In this document: piece by piece, positions 51,463-60,613 of the stretch
How positions within the stretch are numbered: the first letter of the stretch is position 1
Layout: every line of letters begins with the position of its first letter
The notes under the pieces: model-generated
Databases searched by the model: none
Told to the model about the DNA's origin: nothing
Seen by the model: only the letters and a program-made list of their open reading frames with translations
Assembly (NCBI GenBank): GCA_009746045.1
Contig: RPFO01002105.1
Coordinates: 22,636 to 86,635, forward strand
DNA length: 64,000 nt
Reading direction: 5' to 3'
DNA from: Mesostigma viride
Taxonomy: Eukaryota; Streptophyta; Mesostigmatophyceae; Mesostigmatales; Mesostigmataceae
Position numbers and translations under genes: made by a program

Positions 51463-51921
51463 TCAGTAGTCGTCGAAGAAGCTGCCGTCGTCCCCCAGGA
51501 TGTTGGAGCCGTCCAGCCTTTCTACGTTCTGCTTGCGGTGGCACACCGTGTAGGCCGGGTGCGGGATGACCGAGTTGTCAGGCTGCTCGTCGCCCAGGAA
51601 CACGCGCGCGTACCTCTCGTAATCGTCCAGATTGGAGTACACGCTGTTCAGCTTCCCCAAGCGGTTGGCCACGTCCCGGTTGATGGAGTCGACCACCTCC
51701 CAGATGCCGCTGAGGTCGCCGGTCTCCACGGCGCGCCGCTCGAGGAAGGACGCGTCCGAGCGGAGGCCGTACACCATCCGGATCATCTGCGCCACTTCGT
51801 CCTCCAGCACGTCCACGCCCCAGGAAGCCGTAACGCCCTGCTGGATGGCCTGGATGTTAGAGAGGCGGAACAGCTCGGTGTGCACCGGGTAAGCGGACGC
51901 GGCGAGGTCGGGATCGGACAT
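51463..51921 (-). CDS. Hypothetical protein, 152 residues
   Basis: ATG 51921 (MSDPDL) is chosen over an upstream codon. It is helix-rich (DVLEDEVAQMIRMVYGLRSD, IWEVVDSINRDVANRLGKL), ending in an acidic GDDGSFFDDY. No known motif. It shares a divergent spacer of 107 bp with the resolvase gene. Confidence 0.5.
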   Translation of the reverse strand: MSDPDLAASAYPVHTELFRLSNIQAIQQGVTASWGVDVLEDEVAQMIRMVYGLRSDASFLERRAVETGDLSGIWEVVDSINRDVANRLGKLNSVYSNLDDYERYARVFLGDEQPDNSVIPHPAYTVCHRKQNVERLDGSNILGDDGSFFDDY

Positions 51922-52028
51922 CCTTGCCACCCCCCGGCGATCCCGCCGTACATGGTGGAAATGGTGGCATTGGGCACGTTCTCCACGGGATGCATTTTAT
52001 ATTACCCCATAATATTAAATTGCCGGCC

Positions 52029-52631
52029 ATGATTGTGCTCAGCTTTGACGTGGGGATCGCCAACCTGGCCTACTGCGTCGTCAAGCTGACCGACGGGGAC
52101 GGGAACGAGTACGCCAAAGGCCTCCCCTTCGAGATCCTGGGCTGGGAAGTGATCGACCTGAACGCGCGGTCCCTGGACGAGGCGTGCAGGAAGCTGCCGG
52201 GGGAGCTCCTGAAACGCATCGACGTGCTCGGGTGCGCGGACAAGGTCATCATCGAGAGGCAGACGAAGACCAACGTGAAGATGAAGGTGATGAGCCACGC
52301 CCTGCAGGTCTTCTTCGAGAGCCATCTGGTCCTGCGCCCGGTGGTCAGCGACCTGATGAAGCCCATGGTGGTCGAGTTCTCGTCCCCGCTGAAGAAGCTG
52401 AGCGTGTACTCGGGCCCCCCGATCGCCTGCTCCATTCAGAACTCGTACAGGAGGAACAAGAAGATGGCCATCGAGCACACCCTCAAGATCCTGGAGAAGT
52501 ACCCCGTGTTCGTCGAGTACTTCCACGCCCTCACCAAGAAGGACGACGCCGCCGACGCCCTCCTGCACGCCCTGGTGGCCCTGCACGAGCACTGGGGCGG
52601 CGCCCGAAAGCCCGTGTCTGTGGATGTCTGA
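52029..52631 (+). CDS. Holliday junction resolvase, A22/RuvC-like
   Basis: It cuts four-way DNA junctions and resolves concatemers before packaging. The RNase H-fold signature is complete: first Asp in MIVLSFDVGIANLAYCVV, Glu in KVIIERQTKTN, and the closing D-D pair in KKDDAADALLHALVAL. About 200 residues, the size of poxvirus A22 and its giant virus relatives. ATG 52029 stands directly before the first catalytic strand. It lies 61 bp upstream of the YqaJ exonuclease, which suggests a recombination unit. Confidence 0.9.
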   Translation: MIVLSFDVGIANLAYCVVKLTDGDGNEYAKGLPFEILGWEVIDLNARSLDEACRKLPGELLKRIDVLGCADKVIIERQTKTNVKMKVMSHALQVFFESHLVLRPVVSDLMKPMVVEFSSPLKKLSVYSGPPIACSIQNSYRRNKKMAIEHTLKILEKYPVFVEYFHALTKKDDAADALLHALVALHEHWGGARKPVSVDV

Positions 52632-52692
52632 GTGCGGCTAGCCGGTCGCCAAAAAAATCCCCTCCCTGTATGCAAATGGGACGCGCGGCCAG

Positions 52693-53478
52693 ATGGCAGA
52701 ACTCGTTGAGACACCGACGGAGCAGGCGGGCGAGGGGGGCGAGGAGTACGTCCACCCCGTAGTCAGAGGCCTGCTGAACATGAAGACGGCGCCCCAGCAC
52801 TCGCCCGAGTGGTTCGCGATACGTGACCGGATGTTGACCGCGTCCGACGTGGCAGCCGCGATAGGAGCGAATCCGTATCAAAGCGTCGACAAACTTCTCC
52901 GGAAGAAGCTGGGGGATGACAAGTACGTGTTCCAGGGCAACGCGGCCACTCGACACGGGAACGAGAACGAGGATGTGGCCGCGCAGGAGTACGCGCGCAG
53001 GACGGGGAAGAAGTGCCTCCAATTCGGCCTCATACCCCATCCCTTGCACCCGTGGCTCGGGGGGAGCCCGGATCGCATCACCACCGACGGCGTCCTGGTG
53101 GAGATCAAGTGCCCCATCAAGCGGGACATCAAGCACGAAATACCCTCCTACTACCTCCCCCAGGTCCAGGTGCTTTTGGAGATCGTCAACCTGGAGATGT
53201 GCCATTTCGTGCAGTTCCGCCCGTCCAGCACCTGGGCGGAGATGGAGATGGACATCCTGGAGGTCAAGCGGGACCGAAACTGGTTCCGCCAGAAGCTGCC
53301 TCTCATGCAGAAGTTCAGGGACGTGTGGGTAGAGGCTACCGAGAACGGGGGGCTGCAGTACCTGCACAAGAAGGGGGTCTTCTGCAGCAGCTCCTCGTCG
53401 GGGGACGAGTGCGAGGAGGACGCGGCCAATGGGAGGAAAAAGCGCCGGGTCGTGGAGGTCACTATCGACCCCCCCTAG
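52693..53478 (+). CDS. YqaJ/lambda-type exonuclease, C-terminus altered by palindromic element
   Basis: A 5'-3' exonuclease of the PD-(D/E)XK fold that makes single-stranded ends for recombination. Motifs: HSPEWFAIRDRMLTASDVAAAIG, HGNENEDVAAQEY, the catalytic Asp in GGSPDRITTDG and E-I-K in LVEIKCP, then YYLPQVQVLLEI. All catalytic residues are present. The TAG stop is made from the T at 53476 plus the AG that begins the palindromic element. Without the element the frame would run on 18 codons past the junction. Since this is only the tail, the enzyme may still work. Confidence 0.85.
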   Translation: MAELVETPTEQAGEGGEEYVHPVVRGLLNMKTAPQHSPEWFAIRDRMLTASDVAAAIGANPYQSVDKLLRKKLGDDKYVFQGNAATRHGNENEDVAAQEYARRTGKKCLQFGLIPHPLHPWLGGSPDRITTDGVLVEIKCPIKRDIKHEIPSYYLPQVQVLLEIVNLEMCHFVQFRPSSTWAEMEMDILEVKRDRNWFRQKLPLMQKFRDVWVEATENGGLQYLHKKGVFCSSSSSGDECEEDAANGRKKRRVVEVTIDPP

Positions 53479-53913
53479 TTACGTTAAATAGTGCCGGAAC
53501 CTTTTGCCGCCTGAGGCAAATCGGTCCGTAACACTATTTTGCCCGGAATAACCACTTCCGAGCACCCAAGTTAATTCGGCCGAATTAACTTGGGTGCTCG
53601 GAAGTGGTTATTCCGGGCAAAATAGTGTTACGGACCGATTTGCCTCAGGCGGCAAAAGGTTCCGGCACTATTTAACGTAACTAAAACCTGGCCTCGTGGA
53701 GGGGGGACGAAGAGCCCGAGACATCCGCCTAGGCCGCTGAGCACGCACCACTAAATGCGCCGGAGCTGCCTCAGTGAGGATTCGAACCCCTGACCTCCAA
53801 GTTGCACAGGCCGAATTAACTTGGGTGCTCGGAAGTGGTTATTCCGGGCAAAATAGTGTTCCGGCCCGATTTGCCTCAGGCGGCAAAAGGTTCCGGCACT
53901 ATTTAACGTAACT
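53477..53913. mobile_element. Truncated palindromic element: one 206-bp palindrome, spacer, half palindrome
   Basis: One full palindrome (53477-53682) is followed by the 128-bp spacer with the tRNA-like sequence and then by only the right arm of a second palindrome (about 53811-53913). The 5-bp duplication CCCCT is at 53472-53476 and 53914-53918. Sequence is nearly identical to the block at 39587-40815. The junction of spacer and arm falls at CAGG/CCGAATT, so the left arm of the second palindrome was lost. Confidence 0.9.
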
Positions 53914-54005
53914 CCCCTTCCCGTTCATAGAGAGGCCAGCGGTGATGGACAGTGGGATCTCTTGATGGAAGGGTGAATTCATTTCTCAATTAATTTATAA
54001 GACAC

Positions 54006-54545
54006 ATGACCGTTCGTCATGCCATCACCAGGTGTCAATTCCATAAGATCATGAAGGCCATGATGCACATGCCCGAGAATGACAGGATGTCCTTCTGCTC
54101 CGGGATCATCCGCGATTTGCAGACGGGCGCGTATGGGGTAGAAGAGGGCGCCGAGCGCGCCTTGGGAGAGCTCGTCCGAATGAGAGACAGAGACAGTCCC
54201 CCCCTCCGCCTCCCGATGCACGCCATCCAAAGGAGGGGGCAGAAGGCATTTGAGGCCTTTTTAGGAGCGGGCGGGGCTCTCAGCCCAACCTCGAGTGGGA
54301 CAACGCGAAGTCCTCGAAGGCCGCGAACGTCAAGTCTTGAAGCAGCGGGTAACCGTACGCCGCGCACTGCTCCTTCAGCGTCAGGTAGAGATTCAGCAGC
54401 TCGTCTCTGTACTGGCACTGAAAATGGTCCGGCAAGTCAGCAAGGGGGCGACACGTGTCGCAGCCCTCGCATCCATCGTCGCATCCCTTCCCTGGCGCGC
54501 ATGTGCTGCTGTCATCCTTGGGGTGGGTGTTGCGGTTGTCCATGA
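54006..54545 (+). CDS. Hypothetical protein; only the first half is credible
   Basis: The first 90 or so residues (MTVRHAITRCQFHKIMKAMMHMPE... MHAIQRRGQKAFEAFLG) look like real protein. After about 54290 the frame is Ser/Arg/Pro-rich and lies opposite the convincing minus-strand gene at 54280-54543. The true end is therefore probably close to 54300, with a small indel hiding the stop. Not recognised. Confidence 0.4.
   Translation: MTVRHAITRCQFHKIMKAMMHMPENDRMSFCSGIIRDLQTGAYGVEEGAERALGELVRMRDRDSPPLRLPMHAIQRRGQKAFEAFLGAGGALSPTSSGTTRSPRRPRTSSLEAAGNRTPRTAPSASGRDSAARLCTGTENGPASQQGGDTCRSPRIHRRIPSLARMCCCHPWGGCCGCP
54280..54543 (-). CDS. Small Cys-rich protein
   Basis: 87 residues from ATG 54543 (MDNRNTH). 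A cluster of Cys (CAPGKGCDDGCEGCDTC) is followed by a helical part (FQCQYRDELLNLYLTLKEQ). The Cys cluster might bind metal. Codon use and composition favour this strand. Function unknown. Confidence 0.5.
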   Translation of the reverse strand: MDNRNTHPKDDSSTCAPGKGCDDGCEGCDTCRPLADLPDHFQCQYRDELLNLYLTLKEQCAAYGYPLLQDLTFAAFEDFALSHSRLG

Positions 54546-54605
54546 TAGGGTGCAACGGACTTCGGGCGTGTGCGAGAGAGAGTTACCAGTCGCCGAGATT
54601 TCTTT

Positions 54606-54827
54606 TTACCACCCGTAGCCGCGGTACCCGCCCCTGGCTGGAAGCAGGGCCGACGGGACGTACAGCCCCAGCACGAGCGCCACCAGCCAGAACGGCGTGA
54701 GCGTCTGCCGCGCGCCGACCCCGAACTTCATGGGGCGCCCGTCCGGCTCGAACATGCACGCGGGTTTCGCGCGCAGGAGCAGGTAGGACGCCGCGAAGAA
54801 GACCAGGAGAGACGGCAACGTGTCCAT
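54606..54827 (-). CDS. Small two-helix membrane protein
   Basis: 73 residues from ATG 54827. Two hydrophobic segments, LPSLLVFFAASYLLL and PFWLVALVLGLYVPSALL, flank a short loop with FEPDGRPMKFG, and the tail is Gly/Tyr-rich (GGYRGYGW). The layout is that of small virion membrane proteins in several giant viruses. It follows the SLATT gene on the same strand after 26 bp. Confidence 0.55.
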   Translation of the reverse strand: MDTLPSLLVFFAASYLLLRAKPACMFEPDGRPMKFGVGARQTLTPFWLVALVLGLYVPSALLPARGGYRGYGW

Positions 54828-54853
54828 CGTCAGGTTGCTATTAGACGAGAATT

Positions 54854-55624
54854 TTATCCCGCCGCCCCCATTATGCGCACCACAGCGTGGGCCTCGCGAT
54901 CCCTCTTCACGCTCACGACCACCTTCCCCGGCCCGTCGCCAGACTCCGACCCCTCGCCCGTTTCCCTCACCTTGCGCCTGTACCTCTGCGCTATGAACTC
55001 GGGCATGTCCGGGCCTTGCGCCAAAAGGTTGTCGAGCGTCAGCCGGCAGACCTGGATGAACTCGAACGCATTCTGACGGTGGGCCCGGGGCTTGGTCAGC
55101 TCGCAATCGATCTCCCGGAAGAAGGACCCGAATCGGTTCGACATCTGCTTGTGCTGCTCGGACCGTCTTGTGAACTGCATGAAGTTCTGGACGCCGGTCA
55201 GCGCCGACACCACCATGCTGACCACGCCGATAGCGATGGCCGCCGTGTCGCCGTAATGGCTGCCGGATGCCACCTTCGAAAGAGAGGCGGTGCCGGCCAC
55301 CGTGGACAGGATGATCGCCGGAATGCCCAACCCCTGAGACCAGCTGCGGAAGTAGCGTGACGCCATGTCGTGCATGTGGCGAAACCCGACCCCCTTCTGG
55401 CCCCATCCGTACACCAGCTCCTCCATGTCGCGCGTCCACTCGGAGTTTGTCTCCTTGTCGCGGATCACGTACTTGTAGATGCCCATGTCGTGGGCGTTCT
55501 CCAGGTTCGTAGTGAGCTTCGTCATGTCGTACTTGGGGGAGCTGGCCGGCGTGACGTCAGAGCTGCCCCCGTCCGTCTTGATATCCGTCAGAATGGGGTG
55601 GGGGTGCATCTCCTTGTGGCTCAT
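54854..55624 (-). CDS. SLATT domain membrane protein
   Basis: SLATT proteins are two-helix membrane proteins thought to form pores or act as effectors; they are common in giant viruses and next to nucleotide-signalling systems in bacteria. Here the start ATG 55624 (MSHKEM) leads to an amphipathic segment (LVYGWGQKGVGFRHMHDMASRY), a first helix (LGIPAIILSTVAGTASL), a second (AIAIGVVSMVVSALTGV), and a long helix with FTRRSEQHKQMSNRFGSFFREI. About 256 residues. No nucleotidyltransferase lies next to it, so it is probably the stand-alone giant virus type. Confidence 0.75.
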   Translation of the reverse strand: MSHKEMHPHPILTDIKTDGGSSDVTPASSPKYDMTKLTTNLENAHDMGIYKYVIRDKETNSEWTRDMEELVYGWGQKGVGFRHMHDMASRYFRSWSQGLGIPAIILSTVAGTASLSKVASGSHYGDTAAIAIGVVSMVVSALTGVQNFMQFTRRSEQHKQMSNRFGSFFREIDCELTKPRAHRQNAFEFIQVCRLTLDNLLAQGPDMPEFIAQRYRRKVRETGEGSESGDGPGKVVVSVKRDREAHAVVRIMGAAG

Positions 55625-55706
55625 CTTTGTAGTAGTTTTTTTTTTGTGCCTGTCTGCCCCCGAGCGCACGTAAAACGGCGCAATTTATTTCTCGCCCTTG
55701 ATTGCG

Positions 55707-55880
55707 ATGGACCCCTCGCTCGTCCTGTCGCTGACTGTCTTCGTGTCCTTCTGGTCTCTCGTGACCTGTCTCTTCCCCTTCCGACAGGCCTACGTCGAGG
55801 TAGACGGTGATGGGGGATCCCTACTCTGCCGCCACGCGCTGGCTGGTCCAGAAGGACTTGTTTGTCGGCAAGACGGATGA
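55707..55880 (+). CDS. Possible small membrane protein ahead of the primase
   Basis: An ATG at 55707 starts a short frame with one hydrophobic helix (LVLSLTVFVSFWSLVTCLF), then runs into the start of the primase gene in another frame. It could be a real small gene that overlaps the primase by 71 bp, or the frame could be accidental. Confidence 0.3.
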   Translation: MDPSLVLSLTVFVSFWSLVTCLFPFRQAYVEVDGDGGSLLCRHALAGPEGLVCRQDG

Positions 55881-57276
55881 GTACACCCACCTGCTGCTGG
55901 ACGGGTTCCGGGGCGGCCGCGTGGCCATGGACGCCGAGAACCTGCACTACTTCTACGAAAAGGTCGCCAAGGACGGCAAGGACGGAAAGAACCTCGTCGT
56001 CGAGCAGAAGCCGCGGGACGGGCCGTTCCCCTTCTTCCTCGATCTGGACTGCGTCGACGAGAAGGACATGGGGGACGTGGTCATCCACCAGTGGCTGCCG
56101 AGGGTCCAGGAGGTGCTGGCCGCGTGCGCGCGGTTCCAGGACCGCGACCTCACCCTGGACCACACGATGGTGGTCTGTCGCGCACCACCCAAGGACCGGA
56201 AGGACGGGGTGAAGACCGGATTTCACGTGCACTTCCCCTACGTGCCCGTCGACAGGGACGCCGCCCTCCTCCTCCGATCCATCATCGTGGAGAAGCTGCA
56301 GGCGGAGCTAGGGGAGCGCCCCCCAGAGAACCCGTGGAGCGCCGTGGTCGACAAGACCGTGCTGCTGGACAACGGGATCCGCATCCTGTGGAGCTGGAAG
56401 TGCGAGCGCTGCGTGCCGTGCATGAAGAAGATCCACAAGCTCGACGAGAACAACTGCGAGAAGTTGAGCGGGCCGGACGCGCGCTGCGGCCGGTGCGAGT
56501 TCTGCCTGACCAAGTCGAGGCTGTTCAAAGGGTGCGAGCTGTGCGAGCGCACTCGGATCTACGACAAGCGCGCCTACCACCCCTGGGGCATCGTGGGCGG
56601 CGATGGCGAGGTGGAGCAGGAGTTCACGGACGAGGACGTGAAGGAGGACCCCTGAAGTTCCTCAAGTTGACCTCCGTGCGCCTGTACGTCGAGCAGGAGG
56701 TCCCGCGCCTGGTAATCACTCCGCCGGCATCCTACGACCCGGCCACGTGCGTGACCTCGGCCGAGAAGGACAAGGGGAAGCGCAAGGCCAAGCCCGCGAA
56801 ACTGAAGACAGAACAGGCCGAGCGGGACGCGCAACGGCTGGGGTTCCACAAGCAGCACGGAGATTGCGTGCAGCCCTCCTCCCCGCGGTGGGGGCCGCGC
56901 GTGACGCGGTGCACCTGATGGCGAAGGCGGCCCCCGTCACGAACGTTTCGTGAGCGGCTCCATGTACTCGGCGTGGACCAAGTACCGGACGTGCGGCAAC
57001 AAAGGGGGGGAGCACGCCCACAATAACGTGTGGTTCACGATATCCCCGGACGGCGTGAGGCAGCGCTGCTTTGACGAGGACTGCAGGGGGTACAGGTCCG
57101 AGCCTACGCAAATAACACCGGCGCTCCGCTCGGTCTTGTTCCCATCGCCGTCCGCGGCCGTTCAGTCCTGCGCGGCGGAGGCGGGGAGGGGGAAAGTCGT
57201 GGCGGGCGACGCAAAAGTGCCGGTGCTGAGATTGGCTCAGAAGGTGGACCGCCTGATGTACAGGAAGGGGAGGTAG
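55810..57276 (+). CDS. Archaeo-eukaryotic primase with UL52-type zinc finger, several frameshifts
   Basis: It makes RNA primers for viral DNA replication, with the D5 helicase at 45790 as likely partner. Primase motifs: FFLDLDC (metal-binding D-x-D), a later KTGFHVHFP (His of motif II), and DNGIRILWSWK (third motif region). A Cys cluster follows (CERCVPCMKK; CGRCEFC). The frame changes at about 56655, then at about 56890 and 56945. After these a UL52-type zinc-binding part is seen (CGNKGGEHAHNNVWFTI... RCFDEDC). If the breaks are real, the gene is dead; if they are errors, it is about 485 residues long. The start at ATG 55810 follows the family N-terminus. Confidence 0.75.
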
Positions 57277-57961
57277 CGTGCATAGGAGTGCATAGGCTGC
57301 CGAACTCTGTGACCAAGTGGGGCTGACCGAGCAGAGCCAGCGTGACCGCCCCGTGTTTGTATTGATTTGTAATTATTGCCGAATTGGGAATAAAAAGAGT
57401 ATTTGGACTGCGTGTGCTGATCGTGTCACTAGGTAGGTAGGAAACACAGCGAATGAACACGTTGCTGTAGGGAGAGGAGTGACTAGGAAAGCTCATGCCC
57501 GCGGTTTCCCGCGCCTTCTCCATGCGTGCCTCGAACGGCAGGGATAGCATCGACTTCCTAGCGAACGCCAAACAGTCGTGGGCGAAGAAGGTCGTCTTCC
57601 CCCCGTCGAACCCGAGCACCCCCTGCAACACCGTGCCTCTGAACAGGCGCACCTTGAAAGGGGGCATGCGGACGATGTACACCGACTTGTCCCAATGCAC
57701 CATCGCACACACCGTGCGCCCCCCGCGGACGCGCACCAGGGACAGCAGGCAGTGGACCCCGCGCGTAAAGTCGCACGCCCAGTACCTGTCTCCCACCATC
57801 TCCCCCACCAGGTGCGCGGTGTCCGCGACACGGTGGATTGTCGGGCGCGGGAGGTCGTTGGAGCGGCACGTCGCCGTCACCGCCTTCAGCACGTCGTTCT
57901 GCTCGCGGGCCGACGCACGGCGGATCATCCACGCGCCGTCCATCCGACGGTCCTCTTTCAA
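57104..57961 (-). CDS. Capping-enzyme guanylyltransferase-like protein, degenerate
   Basis: Only the first 155 or so residues from ATG 57961 look like protein; the rest overlaps the primase end and is low-complexity. In that part the order fits the nucleotidyltransferase domain of viral mRNA capping enzymes: WACDFTRGVHCLL where the family has E-K-x-D-G-x-R, then LFRGTVLQGVLGF where it has G-T-x-L-D-G-E-L, and FFAHDCLAF where it has F-D-C-L. The catalytic Lys is replaced by Phe and the metal-binding Glu of the third motif by Val. No OB-fold part follows. This is probably an inactive relic or a divergent pseudoenzyme. Confidence 0.4.
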   Translation of the reverse strand: MKEDRRMDGAWMIRRASAREQNDVLKAVTATCRSNDLPRPTIHRVADTAHLVGEMVGDRYWACDFTRGVHCLLSLVRVRGGRTVCAMVHWDKSVYIVRMPPFKVRLFRGTVLQGVLGFDGGKTTFFAHDCLAFARKSMLSLPFEARMEKARETAGMSFPSHSSPYSNVFIRCVSYLPSDTISTRSPNTLFIPNSAIITNQYKHGAVTLALLGQPHLVTEFGSLCTPMHATSPSCTSGGPPSEPISAPALLRRPPRLSPSPPPPRRTERPRTAMGTRPSGAPVLFA

Positions 57962-58037
57962 TCTTTAATCCGAAAAGATTTCGTCTCTTTAAGCGCGCTA
58001 CGGGCCGCCTTTTTTTGTGTGCACCAGGTACATCCTC

Positions 58038-58307
58038 ATGGCCACCGTCGCGTTGGTCGGGCGAGTCATCAAGACCAAGTACGAGCGAGGGGGCATCGCC
58101 GCATGCGACCTCTTCGACTCCGCCATCACCGAGACCCTGGCGATTACCAAAGAGGTCGCCCGAGCCTACAGGGAGGGCAGGACGGGGCAGAAGGCGGAGG
58201 AGTTGTGGCGGATGTACTACTCCTTCGACGACAAGGACCACCCGTGCTACAAGGCCCTCGTCGAGGAGGCCGTCCGCGAGATGGCGGACGTGGTCAGGGC
58301 CTCGTAG
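58038..58307 (+). CDS. Hypothetical protein, 89 residues
   Basis: ATG 58038 (MATVALVGRV). A helix-rich small protein (DSAITETLAITKEVARAYREG, ALVEEAVREMADVV) with no known motif. Frame intact. It converges on the long gene ending at 58336. Confidence 0.5.
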   Translation: MATVALVGRVIKTKYERGGIAACDLFDSAITETLAITKEVARAYREGRTGQKAEELWRMYYSFDDKDHPCYKALVEEAVREMADVVRAS

Positions 58308-58335
58308 AAGCCAGTCGTACTCATGGAGGCGCACT

Positions 58336-60613
58336 CTAGTCGTACCACTTCCCCTTTTTCGCTCGTTCCCTGTAGTCCCTTTGCCGTCGCTCCTGGGAAG
58401 TTTCCGAGGTCTCCTCCTCCGGCGCCTCCTCATCCGGCTCACCCGCATCCTTTTTGTCCCGGTTGTTCCAGCATCCATTGCTTTCCGCATCCTCGCGGCC
58501 ACCTTCTCCGACACCTGGGGTGTGAGCCTGTCGGGGGGGAGCCTGGCGCGTGCTGACTCCCGCGGGGTGGGGTCCCGAGTCAGCTCCTCCCGAGTCAGCT
58601 TCTTCGCCGACGACTTCATCCTCGCCCCTGCACCGGACTCGCTGGCCCCCGCGTGAACCACCGCTCCTGAGGCTCCACCGGTTTGCCCGCCGACTTCCGC
58701 ACGTATTTTGACTCCCTGTCCCGCTCCACCTCGTCCGCCTTTTGGGGATTTTTTTCAAACTTCATATCTTTCAGATTCCGAGTCGGGAGCTGGTCGGTCA
58801 AAGACTTAGGCGTCTTGTCCTCTATGATTAGCCGGGTAGCCACCGCCAAGGCTTCTTTGAGCGTCCGCTCCAGCCTCTGTCGCTCCTGAGGACGCAGCTT
58901 CTTGTTCAGCAGGCGAACACGGGTGGTCTCTATCAACTTGTCTTGGCGGAGGGCGGGCTCGTCGGCCTTCTGCTCGAGGAGGCGCCCGAGTCTCTCCCTC
59001 AAGAACCTGTCTACATCGTCAAGCGCCCGCCGACGATCCCTTATACCCGCGGCGTCATTGGGGTGGTTTCTCGCGTACTCCTGAAACAGAGCCAACTTTT
59101 CTCTGTACCTGGCCATCGCGTCTTGGATACTCATCAGATCCCGCGTCGTCGGATCGGTGAGCATCCGCCGGATGTGTTCTGGCAAGTCCGGTATCTCGTC
59201 GTGGTCCAGGATCTCCACATTGCTAGGGCCCTCCCCGGACTGCGACCGAAGTTTCGCCTCCTGGCGCTTCACGCTCCGACTCAGCTTATTGTAATCTGGA
59301 TGCCATTCGCTCATACGGTCAAGTCTGCGGCGATCCCCGATCAATTTGCTGGCCTCGTTTGCGGGAACCCCGCCCTTATATATATCGCGCGCCAAGTTTG
59401 CGAGCGAGAACAGTCTCCACCGGTCGAGGTCTTCCGGGGTGTCCCCCGGCCGCGGGGGGTGCACTATCTCGTCGAACACGTCCTCGTGCGACCGCTGGGT
59501 GACGCGTCTCATCGTGTCTGGCGCGATGGACAGCTGCCGATCACTATCCCTCCATGGAACGACGGGTTGCAAAAAGAGAGGGGCGGATTGCAAGTTGAGA
59601 GGGGCACGGTTCGGGACGCCGGCTCTCTCGCTCGCCCCCCTGTGCGCTTTCTCGGTCTGGCGGATGTCACCTCCGCTTCGCCCCCCGCGCCTTCCACGCG
59701 ATCCGGATCTGTCTCCGTGGTGTTCGTGTACGCGTCCGACCCTGGCTCTTCGGACGGGATAGAGTCATCCGCGCGCTGGCGGAAGACGAGCACGGGGTCA
59801 TCGGGGTCGTCATCCTCAGGGGCGACGTGTTTGCGTCTGGCACGTCCTTGCGCGGAGTTGGCGCGCGTGTACATCGAACTCCCGCTGGCCACGTTTCCAG
59901 ACAAGCTTGATTGGCGGGCCGGGCGGGAGCGACGCGGCCTGGTGGCAGGGTCAAAAAAACCCTCCGAGAACCCGCTGCCCTCCCGCCCTGGGGCCCAGGA
60001 CCCCGCCGAGTTCGCCGCCAGCGGCGCTGTCTGCGGCCTTGTCCTCGGCAGCGGCGGTCGAGGGAACGCGCTCCCCCCCGCCCCGAACGCTGCGACTGCG
60101 GACGGATTGCGAAGAAGAGCGCGATTTTCGCGATCTGGCAGAGACGGCGCGGGCTCCGGGGGAGGGGACGTCAGAGGGGGGCGAGCCAAAGGAGGACGTG
60201 GGGGAAGAAGCGGACTTCGACCCCCCCGAGGCAGCTCTGGCTGGACGAGCCGGGAAATTCACAGAGGAGCGAGAAACGAGAGACCCCCCATCCCCCTGCA
60301 TGCCGAGGGGAGGCGGGGTCCTCGTTTTTGAAGGCGCGCCGGTGTACCCGGGCGTGTAGGCCAGTGACGACATGGGCGTGGGGGGGGAGCCCGCGGATCT
60401 CGAAGACGCGGGTCCTCCACGCTGCCCGGATCCGCCGGCACGCGACCCTGAACGGACAGACGCCCCCGATCCGAAATACCCTGGGGCCGCTGTGGCGCGA
60501 TACCGGGCTCTGTCAATGTCGCGTAAAATTGGACGAGACGAAACTCGCGAGCCGGATCCCGACTCGAGGACGTCGTCCGTGAGATCTATGATGTCCTTTC
60601 GTCGAGGCGGCAT
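58336..60613 (-). CDS. Long low-complexity and coiled-coil protein, three frameshifts
   Basis: The start at 60613 (MPPRRKDIIDLTDD) gives a Ser/Arg/Gly-rich N-terminal region. The frame changes at the A-run near 59950, again near 59580, and once more near 58640. Together the four pieces read as one protein of about 750 residues: a disordered N-terminal third, a helical charged part (DRRRLDRMSEWHPDYNKLSRSVKRQEAKL; RLERTLKEALAVATRLII), and a Lys/Glu-rich tail (ERRQRDYRERAKKGK). No enzyme motif is seen. It resembles the long protein at 12950-17112 in composition, so a virion role is possible. Confidence 0.5.
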
